A DNA stretch of 64,000 nt, taken from assembly GCA_037176705.1 (NCBI GenBank), contig CM073907.1, forward strand, positions 9,889,001 through 9,953,000. The letters run 5' to 3'. Source of the stretch: Molossus alvarezi (lineage: Eukaryota > Chordata > Mammalia > Chiroptera > Molossidae). Numbering within the stretch: the stretch's first letter is position 1; each line of letters opens with the position of its first letter. Shown in pieces: positions 11,432 to 23,048 of this stretch. Both the position numbers and the translations under genes were made by a program. The notes under the pieces are model-generated. The model ran no database searches, was not told the DNA's origin, and worked only from the letters and a program-made list of their open reading frames with translations.

Positions 11432-14400
11432 GATACACTTTTTAGGCATCCCCCCCATTTAAATGATTTGCTATCACAGTTACTCCATCTTTTATCTCTA
11501 AAATAGTTCCAACCCCGTTAATGTGTGCATGTACTTTTTTCTTATCAGCGCCTCTGCAGCATTTGTGATTCATAGCAACCATCAAGGTGATAATAAACTC
11601 ATTCACAATACTAGCAAACACGGGGCTCCCAGTTACTTACCAGGCAAAGGCACGGCAAGGCTGGGCTGCCAACAGGGGGGAATCAAGATGGTGTTGATTG
11701 ATAAATTGACAGGTTAATTTACAAGTGGATAATAGGAGTTAGACCCAGAGGGAAAGAGGGTAAGTCAGAACTCTAGCTGGGTTGTACTGCCATCTGTCTC
11801 GTGCCCAGGGATCTGCAGGACGGCTGGCTTTCGGGGATCAAACACACACACACTCTTCACAACTTAAACACAAAGACCTCCTTTTACTCTGTCCGATGGG
11901 TTCGAAGCGTCTTACACAGCTGACCCTCAGTCTGTCGGAAACAGTGCCATGTCCCAGTGTGTCTTCTAAGTACCACTCGGGACACGGTTTAGAATAAGTT
12001 ATTCTGTCTGTTTCCAAGACGAAAACAGCGCTGTGTTCGAGACGACATTTCACAAATATTAATTGTCGTCTGATTGCTGATGGCCGAAATGGATTCTTTC
12101 ACGTTTTCGAGGCCTTTGATGTGTCCTTTTGTTCTAGAGCATATACATCTTCGCCACCCCTCCCCAGAATGTCTTCTTTAAAAATTTTATCTTTGGTGTG
12201 AAATGTAGCGGGGGAGATATTTACGAGGTATGATGAAACAAATCCTATGAATCGCATATAAATTATTCTCCGTAATTCCTACACTCCTAGTTTCATTATT
12301 GCAAATTTCAAAAATATTTGAAATGAAGAAAAATAAGTGTACAAAGTCCTTGGGGAGCGGGGAAGTATTGGTACATTTGCTTTCTTTTTTCTTGCAAGGA
12401 AACAATTATTTCCCGGGGCCGCTATTTATGTCACTGGTTTTGGAGGAAGAGACCTTACCAGTCAGTTGTTTTATTTTTAATCTTAGAGGTCTGGGGTAAC
12501 AGAAAAATGCCATCGTAAGTTGTGAGGGTAGTGCCTCTTTATCGGGCTAATGCCACTGTTAGTTAGGTAGCAATTACAGCAAACCGGTAACTATTGCCAC
12601 TTGGGTCTTAAAATTAGCTGGTTGGAGACAGCATCACGAACTGTGCATCCCAGACGGCGGTTAGGGTCCTGCTTTCCAGAACCCATAGTCTTGGGGGTGA
12701 AATTCTTGGGTCTCGACCTGAGCCCTTTCTCCCCACATCACCGGATGGTAAGTATGCACCCTTCCCAGATTCGAAAGTTCATTTAATGCTTCGATAATAT
12801 TAAAACTTGGTGTTTGAACCAATACCGGCAGTTCAACACATTCTGAAAGGAAATTCAAAGGGGCACAAAAGTGTGTGTCTGCCGTGTTTCTGTAATTCAT
12901 TACAAAATGCCAACACTAATATTCCTTTAAACAGATTGCCTCCTATTAATCAAGGTATTACAATGAACTATTAAAACGATGCCTTTAGTTGAATAACACA
13001 ATAAGGCCCGCGGAAAAAAAATGTGATCAAGAAGGAATGTCAGAAAAATAAAAACAAATAACTTTGCATGCATGGAATTTTATGGGTCACAAGGTTAAAA
13101 ATCTCCCCTTAAAGGGTAAATATCCTTTGAAAAGAAAATGCATCTATGTCTGAATAGGAAGTTGAATAGCTTTTACTGCCTTGTTTAAAAATAGATGATC
13201 ATCTTTTCCATTTTTTTTTTTTTGGCAAGTGGTATATTTTTCCAAAAAGGCTCAGAAAAGATCACAATATTTTTCTATTTAAGATTGCTAATTTTTAAAA
13301 AATAGGGTGACTTTTTTCTTTATCAGAAAGGTGTCTTTTATTTTAAAAAAGTGTTTAAATAGTTTTTAAATCCTGTAATACACAGAGTAACCTGAATTCT
13401 TTCTTCAGACTAAGCAAGGTATTTCATTTTCTGAAGACGGTTTCAATTTTGCATTTTATATTCTCTCTCCATTTAGAGAATTAGTGACAAGGAAAATGAT
13501 ATGTAAAACAGAGAAATGGTTGACAGGCAGATTACAAAAATGTGGGCTTTTATTCTGTATTTCTATAGGGGATCTAAAATGTTCGAAATTCTGTTTAATA
13601 TTAGTTCTCTCCTGTCTCTGAATTCCAATGGTAAAACTATCAGAGGTGTCGAGCCATTATCTCGAGGATGTTATACTTTTATAACAAAAGTATAAGTAAA
13701 CTTCTGAAAATTTTATTCCCAGTCCATGATTTTTAAAACCCATGATCCCACTATCATGCATCCAGCCCCGTTTAAACCAGACACATGTTGACGCAGAAGA
13801 GAATAAAAACCCCATCTGTGGAGAGGTTTTCTGCCTTTTCTTTCTGTGCCCACCAACAGAAATTCTGGAGCAAAAAAACCCGAAGCCAAACAGCACGACG
13901 ACAAAGATATCGGATTTAATATCCCACCCAATTTCTGAGTTAAGCCAGTGACAAGCAGGTTTCGGAGTAGGACTATTTAGACACATTGATTTTTGTTGTC
14001 ACGTTCTTCTTATTTCACATGTCACATCAAGGCTGGGAAATTAGATGAGTGTAAGAAGGGCCCAGTGATCATTGTTCCTTTAAGAGGAATTTTCAAAGTC
14101 AGCTGGTTCAGCACGGAGTGTTCTCTGCCTACAGGGGAGTTGAGGGGACCTCCGCCTCCCCTCCTCTCTCATATCACGAAGATTCTTGCTTGTCAAGAAG
14201 GTCCCTATTTCACTGAAGTCTGGCAAATCTCAAAAGTAAAACATTAAGGGGGAAAAGAAGCTTAAATCATCTCTCCCCCTCTCCCTGCAAAGTCCTTTGA
14301 AATGGACGTGAAACTCCAATTCTGGTAAACACATTTCACTTAGTAAGTCTCGCAGGTAAAGCTTTCTTCAGTAGTATGCTTCCCAGATAACACGTTGACG

Positions 14401-14615
14401 TGCAGGCTCAGTGTTTGGAAGACTTTGTAATAATAAATAGAAATCAATGCTGGAGACTGAAGGGTGTATCAATTATGTTTCTTTTATCTCACAAATCCTT
14501 TCCATGTGTGTCTATCTGTCCCCGGGAATTTTTTTTCTCTCCCTACATTGTAAAGCATACTGTAGTCTAATTGGCAACATAGATCCTGATTGAGCCTAAA
14601 TTACATTTGACAGAA
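11432..14615. other. AT-rich unique block, possible conserved non-coding DNA
   Basis: No recognised mobile element in 3.2 kb. Positions 12280-12620 contain homeodomain-like TAAT/ATTA words and a CAATTACAGC segment near 12570. Positions 12900-13560 are AT-rich with several short A or T runs. Absence of repeats is what one sees around constrained regulatory DNA, but sequence alone cannot show conservation. No exon is recognised. Confidence 0.4.
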
Positions 14616-14662
14616 TAAAAAAAAAAAGAAAGAAAGAAAGAAAAAAGGAAAAAAAAAAAAAG
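14616..14662. repeat. A-rich / (AAAG)n tract
   Basis: A-rich low-complexity run with several AAAG units in its middle. No retroelement body was recognised next to it. Confidence 0.8.
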
Positions 14663-14939
14663 GTTTTATTTTCTGTGAAATATAAAATACCATCAAGCTC
14701 CTTCTGTTTGAATGGGGAGATTCTTTTTCGGTGTGTATCATACTAAAAAAGGGGTTTCAGAACAGGTATGAACAATTTAAAAAAAATTTAAAAAGTCCTA
14801 CAAAGCCTTTGGTCCAGGAAAACAACACACATTTTTGAAAAGTGACCAAAATAGTTGAAATAGAATAAGTGTAGTGGGTAAAAATAAAAAAGTTTAAAAC
14901 TGAAAATATTTAGGAAAAAAACATTTTAGGATGAAAGGT

Positions 14940-15247
14940 CCTTCCTTCCTTCCTTCCTTCCTTCCTTCCTTCCTTCCTTCCTTCCTTCCTTCCTTCCTTC
15001 CTTCCTTCCTTCCTTCCCCCCCCCCTTCCTTTTCCTCTTTTTTTCTTTTCTTCTCTTTTCTTTTTCTTATCCTCACCTGATGATATGTTTATTTGATTTT
15101 AGAGAGAGAGGAAGAGAGAGAGAGAAACATTGATGGGAGAGAGAAATATTGATCCGTTGCCTCCCTCATGCGCCCATCGGGGATCAAACCTGCAACCTTT
15201 TGGTGGTCACGGTGATGCTTCAACCAACTGAGACACCAGGTCAGGGC
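14940..15247 (-). mobile_element. VES SINE with a (CCTT)n-expanded tail
   Basis: The SINE body is 15067-15247 on the minus strand. An 8-bp exact duplication TGAAAGGT lies at 14932-14939 and 15248-15255. The duplication encloses not only the body but also the whole (CCTT)n run (14940-15017) and the T-rich stretch after it. The microsatellite therefore sits where the SINE's A-rich 3' tail should be. Confidence 0.88.
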
Positions 15248-15255
15248 TGAAAGGT

Positions 15256-16234
15256 GATTTATTTCAATCCACCACAGAAATACGTTCCTTCTCTCTGAAA
15301 GAGAAGTTCAAAGCAGCCTGTGAAGGGAGGGCAGCTGATCCCTCAGTGAGGATGGGCACTGTGCTTAACTCTGAAGCAGATGGACCCACCGCCCCTGGAC
15401 ACACCTCGCTGATTTAATATGCGGAGTCTCAATTAATGAAACTTTGCATGGAGGTTTGGGCAGGAGGAGAGGATCACGGATCCCATCCAAGTGCAACTGA
15501 GCGATTTCCTTTTCAGGGAATTCGCGATTCCTTTCCCGACTGTGGGTCTGTCTTTAGGAAATTTTATTTGAGCCCGTGGGGAGAGAGCAGTTGCTAAGCT
15601 GTGATTTCCTATGATTTGAAATATGGCTTTTGTAGGCCACCCGTGTGGGATCACTCAGGGGGAAAAAAAAAAAACACTAAACGAAACAGGGTTTCATCTT
15701 TTAATCTTGGCTGAATACCCAGCCATTCTTAACTGAAATTCTTGTTAATATAGTTTCCTTTAAAAATGTGTCCATGTGGTGGGGTAGGCATCTTTGGATA
15801 GCGGCGTATTAGATTATGCTAATTGTTTATTAATATGACATTTTTAGCCTGAATGAAATGTTTCTCCTGGTCGCGTTATTTTGAAAGTTTGAATTCAATT
15901 AATTAATAGAGGGACATGTTAATGTATTAATATAAGTGAACATTAACGAAAGTAAGATTGAGGTCAAAACGCTACGTCAGAGAACAAATGAAACAAGGAA
16001 CTGAGAAAGAATATGCTACAGTCAAAAAATCATATAAATGTCACGTTTTAAACCTGGGTGACTCTGGAGTCTGACCTCCCCAGTCTTCACAGAGGACAAA
16101 ACTAAATAAGACCTAGAAAGGGAAAATAAAGCCCCGAGTTCTCATGGGTAGTCCATGCCAAAGCAGGGGCCAGGATCCAGGGCTGTGTTCTCAGAGGAGC
16201 TCAGTTCCCCCACCAGCATGGTGGGGACACTTCT
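15256..16234. other. Unique block with homeodomain-like motifs
   Basis: No recognised repeat. A cluster at 15805-15910 includes ATGCTAAT (15816-15823, octamer-like), TGTTTAT (15824-15830, forkhead-like) and CAATTAATTAAT (15896-15907). This is compatible with a developmental enhancer but also with AT-rich chance. No coding signal. Confidence 0.4.
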
Positions 16235-16345
16235 TGTAGCTGTACCATTATAGTGGTTGGTGGTCAAGGAAAAGTCACCTGGCCCCTGAGCCTCCTTTTC
16301 TGCATCTCGAAAATGGACACAATGGCACTGTTTTCTATTTCTAAA
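16235..16345 (+). mobile_element. Probable MIR fragment
   Basis: The block reading GTCACCTGGCCCCTGAGCCT followed by a TTCTGCATCTCGAAAATGGA segment matches the central part of MIR in the forward direction. Flanks are too diverged for firm ends. Confidence 0.5.
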
Positions 16346-16563
16346 CATCGAGAACGACGTTTTAGAATTTTAACTGAACACTGAATAAATGGGAGGAAAA
16401 CAAGAGAAGAAGCCATGTGGGATCGTTTATGATGAATGTTGATTCTTTCACCCAGCAGCGGGGTCATACAAGATAGACTGCATCTTGACCATGGCCACGA
16501 GCATCCTAAGGGCATCCCTGTGCACACTTACGGGTGATGACAGCCTGTGTCTCTCCTATGAAT

Positions 16564-16785
16564 GCACACACGCGCACGCACACACACACACGAATACGTG
16601 GATTCTTTCTCAGAGAAATCCTTCCGTTATGTAACCATTTTGAATTTTATTAAATAGGACCAGAGTTTGGGGCATAGCTCCTTGGAAAATAAAAAGTCTA
16701 TATTTTCTATCTGAACTCCTGATTTCTAGTGACACCAAACCTTCCTTGCTGAATTCTGAAGATGTTTGAATCTCTCCAGAGAATC

Positions 16786-16823
<38 letters not shown>
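16564..16823. repeat. (CA)n and (GT)n microsatellites
   Basis: A CA/CG-type run lies at 16564-16591 and a pure GT run of about 18 units at 16788-16823. They are about 200 bp apart and complementary in sequence. The DNA between them shows no recognised feature. Confidence 0.9.
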
Positions 16824-16825
<2 letters not shown>

Positions 16826-16922
16826 GTGGACGGTTACGATAGCTATTGGGCATTTGAGGAAGGAGCCAGCAAGGAGGTACAGCAGAATGACAGGGGGTAT
16901 AGGGAAGTTCAACTTAACTTTT

Positions 16923-17005
16923 TGTTATTGTTGTTAATCCTCACCTGAGGATATTTTTCCATTGATTTTTAGATAGAATGGAGGAAGGGGCGGGGGGAGA
17001 GACAG

Positions 17006-17044
<39 letters not shown>

Positions 17045-17207
17045 TCGATGTGAGAAAAACATATCAAATGGTTGCCTCTACCATGACCCCGACCAGGGCC
17101 AGAGATCTAACCTGCAACCCAGGTGCGTGCTCTTGACTGGCATTCAAACCCTCAACCCTTTGGTCCTTGGGCTAACGCTCTAACCACCGCGCCATACTAG
17201 CCGGGGC
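16923..17207 (-). mobile_element. VES SINE with internal (GA)n expansion
   Basis: The tail end AATCCTCACCTGAGGATATT starts at 16936 and the head ends at 17207. Inside, positions 17010-17041 are a GA run longer than in sister copies. An imperfect 14-bp duplication flanks it: TCAACTTAACTTTT at 16909-16922 and TCAACATAACTTTT at 17208-17221. Confidence 0.92.
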
Positions 17208-17454
17208 TCAACATAACTTTTCAAAAGGCTTCTTACATTGGTGTTGGGTCAGTCTTAGGTAGAGATCATGGTCAAGATACGTGGGAAATCAGGATTACGT
17301 TTAGGTCAAGTGTAGTTGCCAGGGCAGTTGGAAGGAAGAATTGTCTGTGAACATTTCAGCTGCTCTGGCAAGACTAGTCCCCCTGTGCCCGAGGAAACAA
17401 ACGGATCCCTCAAAAATGTCACCACCTTGCAGTCAAAGTTACGTATTGAGGTTA

Positions 17455-18118
17455 TTTATGGTGTTCCCCCATAACTCTACTTGGTGATGGTGATGACGAC
17501 GATGATGATACAGACGATGGTATTTGTACGGTGCTTGTTAGGTTGGTTCTAAGCAAATTGTCCCTTTGCATTGGGGCTTCTGCAGAGAAACAGAACCGAT
17601 AGGAGATAAAAGGAGATTTATTATGAGGAATCAGGAAACCTGTGCTGTTGTAACGCAGTCCAAGTTCAGGGCCAGAGACGAGGAGGTGACCCAGCGGGCA
17701 GGAAGCAAAAATGGGAAAATCCCTCCTTCCTCTGCCTTTTGTTCTATTCAAGCCTTCAACCAAGAACTTGATGCCCACCCACACTGGAGAAGACAATCTA
17801 CCTTACTGAGACCACCCATTCAAATGCTAATTATCATCTGCAAATACTCTCATAGACGTACCCAGAAATAATATTCAATCCGGACACTCTGTGGCCAATC
17901 AAGTTGACACACAAAATTAGCGTCACCCAGGTCATCCCCACCACCACTTGCATAGATTCTATTACGGCTGCCTTTTCATAAGCCAGGGTGTAGAAATCGG
18001 AGATGCTGTGTGTGAGTTACCCAAAGTCACGCAGGAGTGAGTGATGGCAGTGGAATTCAAACCCGGGGACTGTGGTCTATAGACAAATGTCTAATCATTA
18101 CATGGTACTGCTCTGTGT
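17455..18118 (-). mobile_element. MIR SINE split by a later repeat
   Basis: Left part about 17465-17565 and right part about 18008-18118 both read as reversed MIR (a TTCTAAGC block left; a GTTACCCAAAGTCACGCAGG block and a CAAACCCGGGGACTG block right). The intervening 17566-17930 is a different repeat. Weaker text at 17931-18007 is not assigned. The split itself is an inference from order and orientation. Confidence 0.5.
17566..17930 (-). mobile_element. Old dispersed mammalian repeat, family not assigned
   Basis: The segment starts with the CAGAGAAACAGAACCGATAG block, then GAGATTTATTATGAGGAATC, a TTTTGTTCTATTCAAGCCTT block, a GATGCCCACCCACACTGGAG block and finally CAAGTTGACACACAAAATTA. This ordered set is familiar from many mammalian loci as one repeat. 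I cannot say with confidence whether it is LTR- or LINE-derived. It interrupts a MIR. Confidence 0.6.
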
Positions 18119-18690
18119 CAGGGAAACAGAGATAAATTTGCATTGTGGATGGTTAGCAAAGAGCATCTGTATACTTAGTAAATCACCAGGAAAACACTTT
18201 ATTGAATGACTTGGCGTAAGGTCAATTCAGACAGATGATGTTCCCAGAATTCTTCATCTGAAATTCGCTTCCCTCCCTGTAGTCTGCCTTCATTCAATTG
18301 GTTTTGTTCATGTTTGACAGCGTCTGATCCACCCCACCCTCTCCTCCATGATCAAGTCAAGGCAGGAAGTGGTTCACATTTCTTCAATTGGCATATTTTG
18401 GGGTACAAGACGAGAATTCTCTAGCATATCATGTTTCTCTATGTATTGTGGCTGTTGGAAACCCAGAACTAAGTTTTGTGCCCACTTGCTATATATGTTT
18501 TTTCTCAGACAGTCCTTGATAAATGAGAACATGCATTTTGAAGGATTTTAATGTTTACATGGGTTATTTTTTGTATCTCCAGGCCTCTAGGGGAAGGAAG
18601 TGATGTAGTTGAAGGAATATTTTAATCAACTGACTATTTTTAAGCAACTTCTTTCTGAGGAGAGCTAGCTCATGAATCTATATAATATAA
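18119..18690. other. Unassigned unique sequence
   Basis: No repeat or gene recognised. The only open frame of note (67 codons from 18348) has no recognisable domain. Confidence 0.45.
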
Positions 18691-18696
18691 ATGTCA

Positions 18697-18727
<31 letters not shown>

Positions 18728-18984
18728 TTTTATCCTCACCCGGGGACATTTTTTCATTTTTTGTTCAGATAAAGCGGGAGGGAGAGAGAGGAAGAGAGAG
18801 AGAGAGAGAAACATCGAAGTGAAAGGGACACATTGAGTGGCTGCCACCTGCATGACCCAACCAGGGCCGGGGACAAACTGCAACCAAGGTACATGCCCTT
18901 AGCGGGAACCGAACCCGGGTCTCTCTGGACCATTGGCCGACGCTCTAACCGCTGAGCCAAACTGGCCAGGGCATCACATTATTT

Positions 18985-19023
<39 letters not shown>
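18697..19023. repeat. (TTA)n and (AAT)n tracts on both sides of a VES
   Basis: Trinucleotide runs occupy 18697-18727 and 18985-19023 on either side of a minus-strand VES. The left run lies where the SINE's 3' tail should be, so it may be an expanded tail. The right run lies beyond the duplicated target, which suggests the insertion entered an already AT-rich site. Confidence 0.85.
18731..18972 (-). mobile_element. VES SINE, well preserved
   Basis: Minus-strand copy of the group with a long tail (plus reading starts TATCCTCACCCGGGGACATT). The head ends with GCCAAACTGGCCAGGGC. An 8-bp duplication TCACATTA is at 18694-18701 and 18974-18981. Many CpG sites remain, fitting a relatively recent insertion. 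Confidence 0.94.
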
Positions 19024-19024
<1 letters not shown>

Positions 19025-21142
19025 AGAGCCATAATAGAAAAGTCAGTACAGAGAAAACCCACAAACACATCTTTTCATAGATCTATAGCTAATAAATATA
19101 AATAACTATAGATAACTGTGTGTGTGTGTGTATAACCTACATTCTGGCAAATTCGAAGTCGCAATATGGTATTCTTTTATAATCTATGTTTCCCATATAA
19201 TGAGATATTTTGACTATTCTCTATACCATTATATATTCTCCAATTTTTTTTTTTCAAAGACTCTCACAAAGTAATTCTCATCATTGCTGGTCTCCTATAA
19301 GTAAGAGTTCACATCATGCATTTAAATGTCTATTTACACATAATACCATAATCCAGCAATCTTGATAAACCCCCCTATTGATTAAGTTCATGTACTATTA
19401 TTGAGGGAATTATTTCTCTTTTCCAGCAAATCTGAAAATATCTTGGCTCTGCAACATGCTTTCTTATAATAAAATCATATCAACAATTTCAAACTCAGTT
19501 TGCAACATTCCTTCTTGTCTGAAATTACTGTCATGCCTTTGTCCACGAGAACCACTGAGACAAGGGCTTGGTTTTGTTCCCAGCTTTTCCTGATGTTCCA
19601 GAAGGGGATCTCAGGGATGAGACACCATTTAGCCGAGCTGTGGTCTAGCTCATGTCCACTCTGCCCATCGCTGCCAGTTCTGAAGGTTCACATGCAATGG
19701 GGACCTGCTCAGTCTCTCCTTCCACAGAAGACATATAAACCTCTCAGGAGCCCACTCTTACGTCCCTGGGTAGGGGGACCCATTATCATGTCTCTATCAG
19801 TGATCTTAAGAGTTCTATTCTCTTCGTCTTCCTAATCTTTCTAGAACATTGCCTCCCATTCCAACTGAGCTCTCCATGGTCTCCCAGCCATCCAGTGCCT
19901 GTCCTCTCTGTATTAAATTCTTGCTCTACACTTCCTTCACCATTTGCTTTTCAAGATGCTCCCTGGAGTAGAATCTGGGAAGCAACAGAGCACATATGAG
20001 AAAGGACACACACCTCATCCAGCTACTCAGTTTGTTCTCCACTGAGTTCCGGAGAAACAAACAAACAAACAAATCCCCAAAGCACTGCCTGAAGGATCAA
20101 GGAGACTTAAAACATGGAAACCTGAGATACCTTAGAAATGGGGGCTATCACCAGAAAGCCACTGGGGGACAAGCAAAATGACAACCATTACTGAGACCGC
20201 TGGGTTCCTGTTGGGACAACTGGTTGGCTTCAACACCAGTTAGTCAACGATGAAACAGAGTTGAAGCCTATAGATTGCTAAAATGTCACTGAGAACCACT
20301 GAGAATTGTGATGAAATTAACATACGATGATTAGTGCACGACATTTCTGGAACACAGCTCTTACCACAGACTCTTTGCAATCACCTGATACAGCTGGTGA
20401 TGTCCTAACACACTCAAATAGGTGTTACGACATTTTGGGGAGAGCACTGGACATCATTAGAAGTGTGTGGAAAACTCATTTTTGGACTTGAAAAGGAATC
20501 TTGATATTGGGAAGAGGGAAATGGCCTCATAAAAAATGTAAAGGGAAATTTGGAACGCTAAACGATTGCCTTCCAGAGGGACAACCAAACCCCATGGAGT
20601 GTATTTAACACTTAACTCCCAGCTTGGGTCTCCTAGCAACTTCCTCATTGTACATGGCATCTCCCTTGGCCTTGTCGGTTCAGGTTAGCATTTGTCAACA
20701 CCTAAAGGCAGCTCTGGTGCCTTGTGCTCACTTCCACGATTCTATTTCTTGAAGATCCTTCTAATCAAGTGATGATCTCAAAGAGCAGAACTATGATTCA
20801 TCTTCTGTGATCACGTGTCTACTGGAATACCCACTACCGGGCCTATACCCTGAAGGTACTGGGACCATTGGGATTTTGTCTTTAGATATCATCCAATTCA
20901 GAATAACACAGATTTTGTTTTTTTAGTGATGCCATCCAATTTTTCCCATAGAATCTCACATTGAACTTTAATATAAATACTGTTAAAGAAGGTCGATATG
21001 GGATTTTTCAATCCATACCCACCCAGACACTCTCCTGACCCATTTATTTCCTTATGGCAACCCCAGAGTCTCAGGAATAGAACCACACATATGAATCTGT
21101 TGGTAACAGTCTGAGAATGAGAAATCTTACCCAACTTTTCAT
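19024..21142. other. Unassigned sequence; possible old LTR relic
   Basis: A short GT run lies at about 19117-19130. The block 19500-19990 has a promoter-like TATAAA at 19734-19739 and an ATTAAA at 19911-19916. That layout can occur in a degraded LTR, but I do not recognise a family. 20000-21140 shows no firm feature apart from (AAAC)n at 20055-20072. No exon recognised. Confidence 0.35.
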
Positions 21143-21257
21143 TTTTTCTTAGGAGACTGAGGATCAGAGAGATGAAGCCACAAAGCCCATTGAATCAGCA
21201 AGTATTAGATTACCCTGAGTCTAGAAGTCATGTCTCCTGATACTGTCTATTATGCCT
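21143..21257 (-). mobile_element. MIR SINE fragment
   Basis: Plus-strand text from GGAGACTGAGGATCAGAGAG through the GATTACCCTGAGTCTAGAAG block to CTGTCTATTATGCC follows the reversed MIR. No duplication visible. Confidence 0.6.
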
Positions 21258-22440
21258 TTATTTTTAATGGGGGAGGGAGCAAGTAGGAAAAAAAAAACAA
21301 AACAGAAACACTGTACCAGGATGTGATGTGCAGAAGAGGTTCTATTTTCAAGGTCTATGTAGACACGGGAATATCTGGTACTGCGGGTCTGATTCACATC
21401 TCCATATTTTATCCCTTTCTCTATTTTTCTCTATACTCTCTGAACTTGCAGCGATCTTGAAACCCACAGACAGATGGCTCTACTGGATACTAAATACTGT
21501 CAGCATTCATTTAGGACTCCGCTCTTAATATCATTAAGATGATTGGCACACTAGCCTGACAAGAACAGGGATCAAACAGATGAGTTATTTTTAAAGGCAT
21601 TCCCAAAGTGGGAATGGCATCCAATCTCACAATGTCACCACCAAGGACTCTAGGGTCCCTTTGAATGTCGCGGCAGAGAGAACCAAACAGGAAAAGACCA
21701 TCTCCTTTCGGAAATACCAAAAGCGGTATAAACAGTAAGCCATTTAAGAGAGCTGATAAACAGGAGCTCGTTACAGTTCATTGCTGTTTCTGTTCAGGAA
21801 CAAGTAGAGCTAATATAGATTTCTGGACTTTGTCATCATGGCACTGTGTCTTTTGCAAAGTGGATGGTGAATAATGGTAAGTGCTAGAAAGAAGATGGTG
21901 GGTTGTCTTCTCTCCCTGGCTGCCTGATCTTTCTGCAGGGGTAGAAATTGGTAGACTCTTGCTTGATAGTTCTGTTCAAAGCTGATTGTCACTTACTCCG
22001 GTTTCATGTGGGCAAGGAAAAAAAAAAATGTCAGAGAGAGAGACACACACACAGTCAAAATGTTGAATCATAGAATATTGCACATGGGGCTTTGGGGCCA
22101 GCAATTTTCAGATTGCAAGGAGAAACTGATGAGTTGAAGAACTTGCAGGGAGTCTACTTGGCTACAGTTTCTGGTTTCTCTTGAGCTGAAGCAGAAGGGA
22201 GATTTAGCAACTGCATGTTGTGGCAGAATAGCATCTTGATTGTTTGCGAGGTGGAGGATTGGAGTCAAATAGAGACTGCCAGTCTCAAATGAGAAATCCT
22301 CACCTGCATCTTGAGGAACTGTGTTTGCTTGATGAACCTGTTATAACTCCATCCACTCCAAGCGAAGGCTTTTTCAAATCGAGAAAACAAAAGTAAAAAC
22401 TGGAAGTCCTCGCAGTTTGAAGGCACTCCAACTACACAGA
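21258..22440. other. Unassigned unique sequence
   Basis: No clear repeat or gene. A short GA/CA-type low-complexity spot lies near 22034-22052. Frames are short and without known domains. Confidence 0.45.
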
Positions 22441-22458
22441 CCTGTGGATGTATCTTTT

Positions 22459-22701
22459 GTTGTTGTTGTTAATCCTCACCTAAGGATATGTTTCCATTGA
22501 TTTTTAGATAGAGTGGAAGGGAGGGAGAGAGAGAGACATTGATGTGAGAGAGATGCATTGATTAGTTGCCTCCCATACAACCCCAACCAGGGTCTGAGAT
22601 CGAACCTGCAACCCAGGCATGTGCCCTTGACTGGGAGCCGAACCTGAGACCCTTTGGTTCATGGGCTGACACTCTAACCAATGAGTTAAACTGGCCAGGG
22701 C
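22459..22701 (-). mobile_element. VES SINE with exact duplication
   Basis: The tail end AATCCTCACCTAAGGATATG starts at 22471 and the head ends CTGGCCAGGGC at 22701. An exact 13-bp duplication GGATGTATCTTTT lies at 22446-22458 and 22703-22715. The GTT repeat at 22459-22470 is the remnant of the A-rich tail. Confidence 0.94.
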
Positions 22702-22867
22702 AGGATGTATCTTTTATCAAAAGTTTTTCTCAAAGATTCATATAGATAACTTGGTTTCTTCCCAACTTAGTCCCTCAAGAGGAGCTGGGAGCCAAATCTT
22801 AATAGTACAAGGATGTCACATGAGACAGCAGAGTCCTTCCATAGCAATGACCTTGACATGAGTCCCA

Positions 22868-23048
22868 ATTCTCTCTTCTGTCCATCACAATTGGGTCATC
22901 AGGTTACTCAGTTTTTCTCTGCTTCAGTTTCTTGAACTGAAAACAGGGATAATTGTACCAGCTTCGAGGAGCTTGGACAGCAATTACAAGACATTAAATG
23001 AAATGAGTACATAGGAAGTTCTCAGTAATGGTAGCCATAGTTACTAGA
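22868..23048 (+). mobile_element. MIR SINE
   Basis: Forward MIR features in order: a GGGTCATCAGGTTACTCAG block, CTGCTTCAGTTTCTTGAACT, AACAGGGATAATTGTACC, a TTAAATGAAATGAGTACATA block and a final AGTTCTCAGTAATGGTAGCC. Good length for this old family. No duplication remains. Confidence 0.75.

Noticed and set aside
19500..19990. Possible LTR
   Set aside because: It has TATAAA- and ATTAAA-like words with a spacing that fits an LTR. Without recognisable ends or a named family the call is not supportable.
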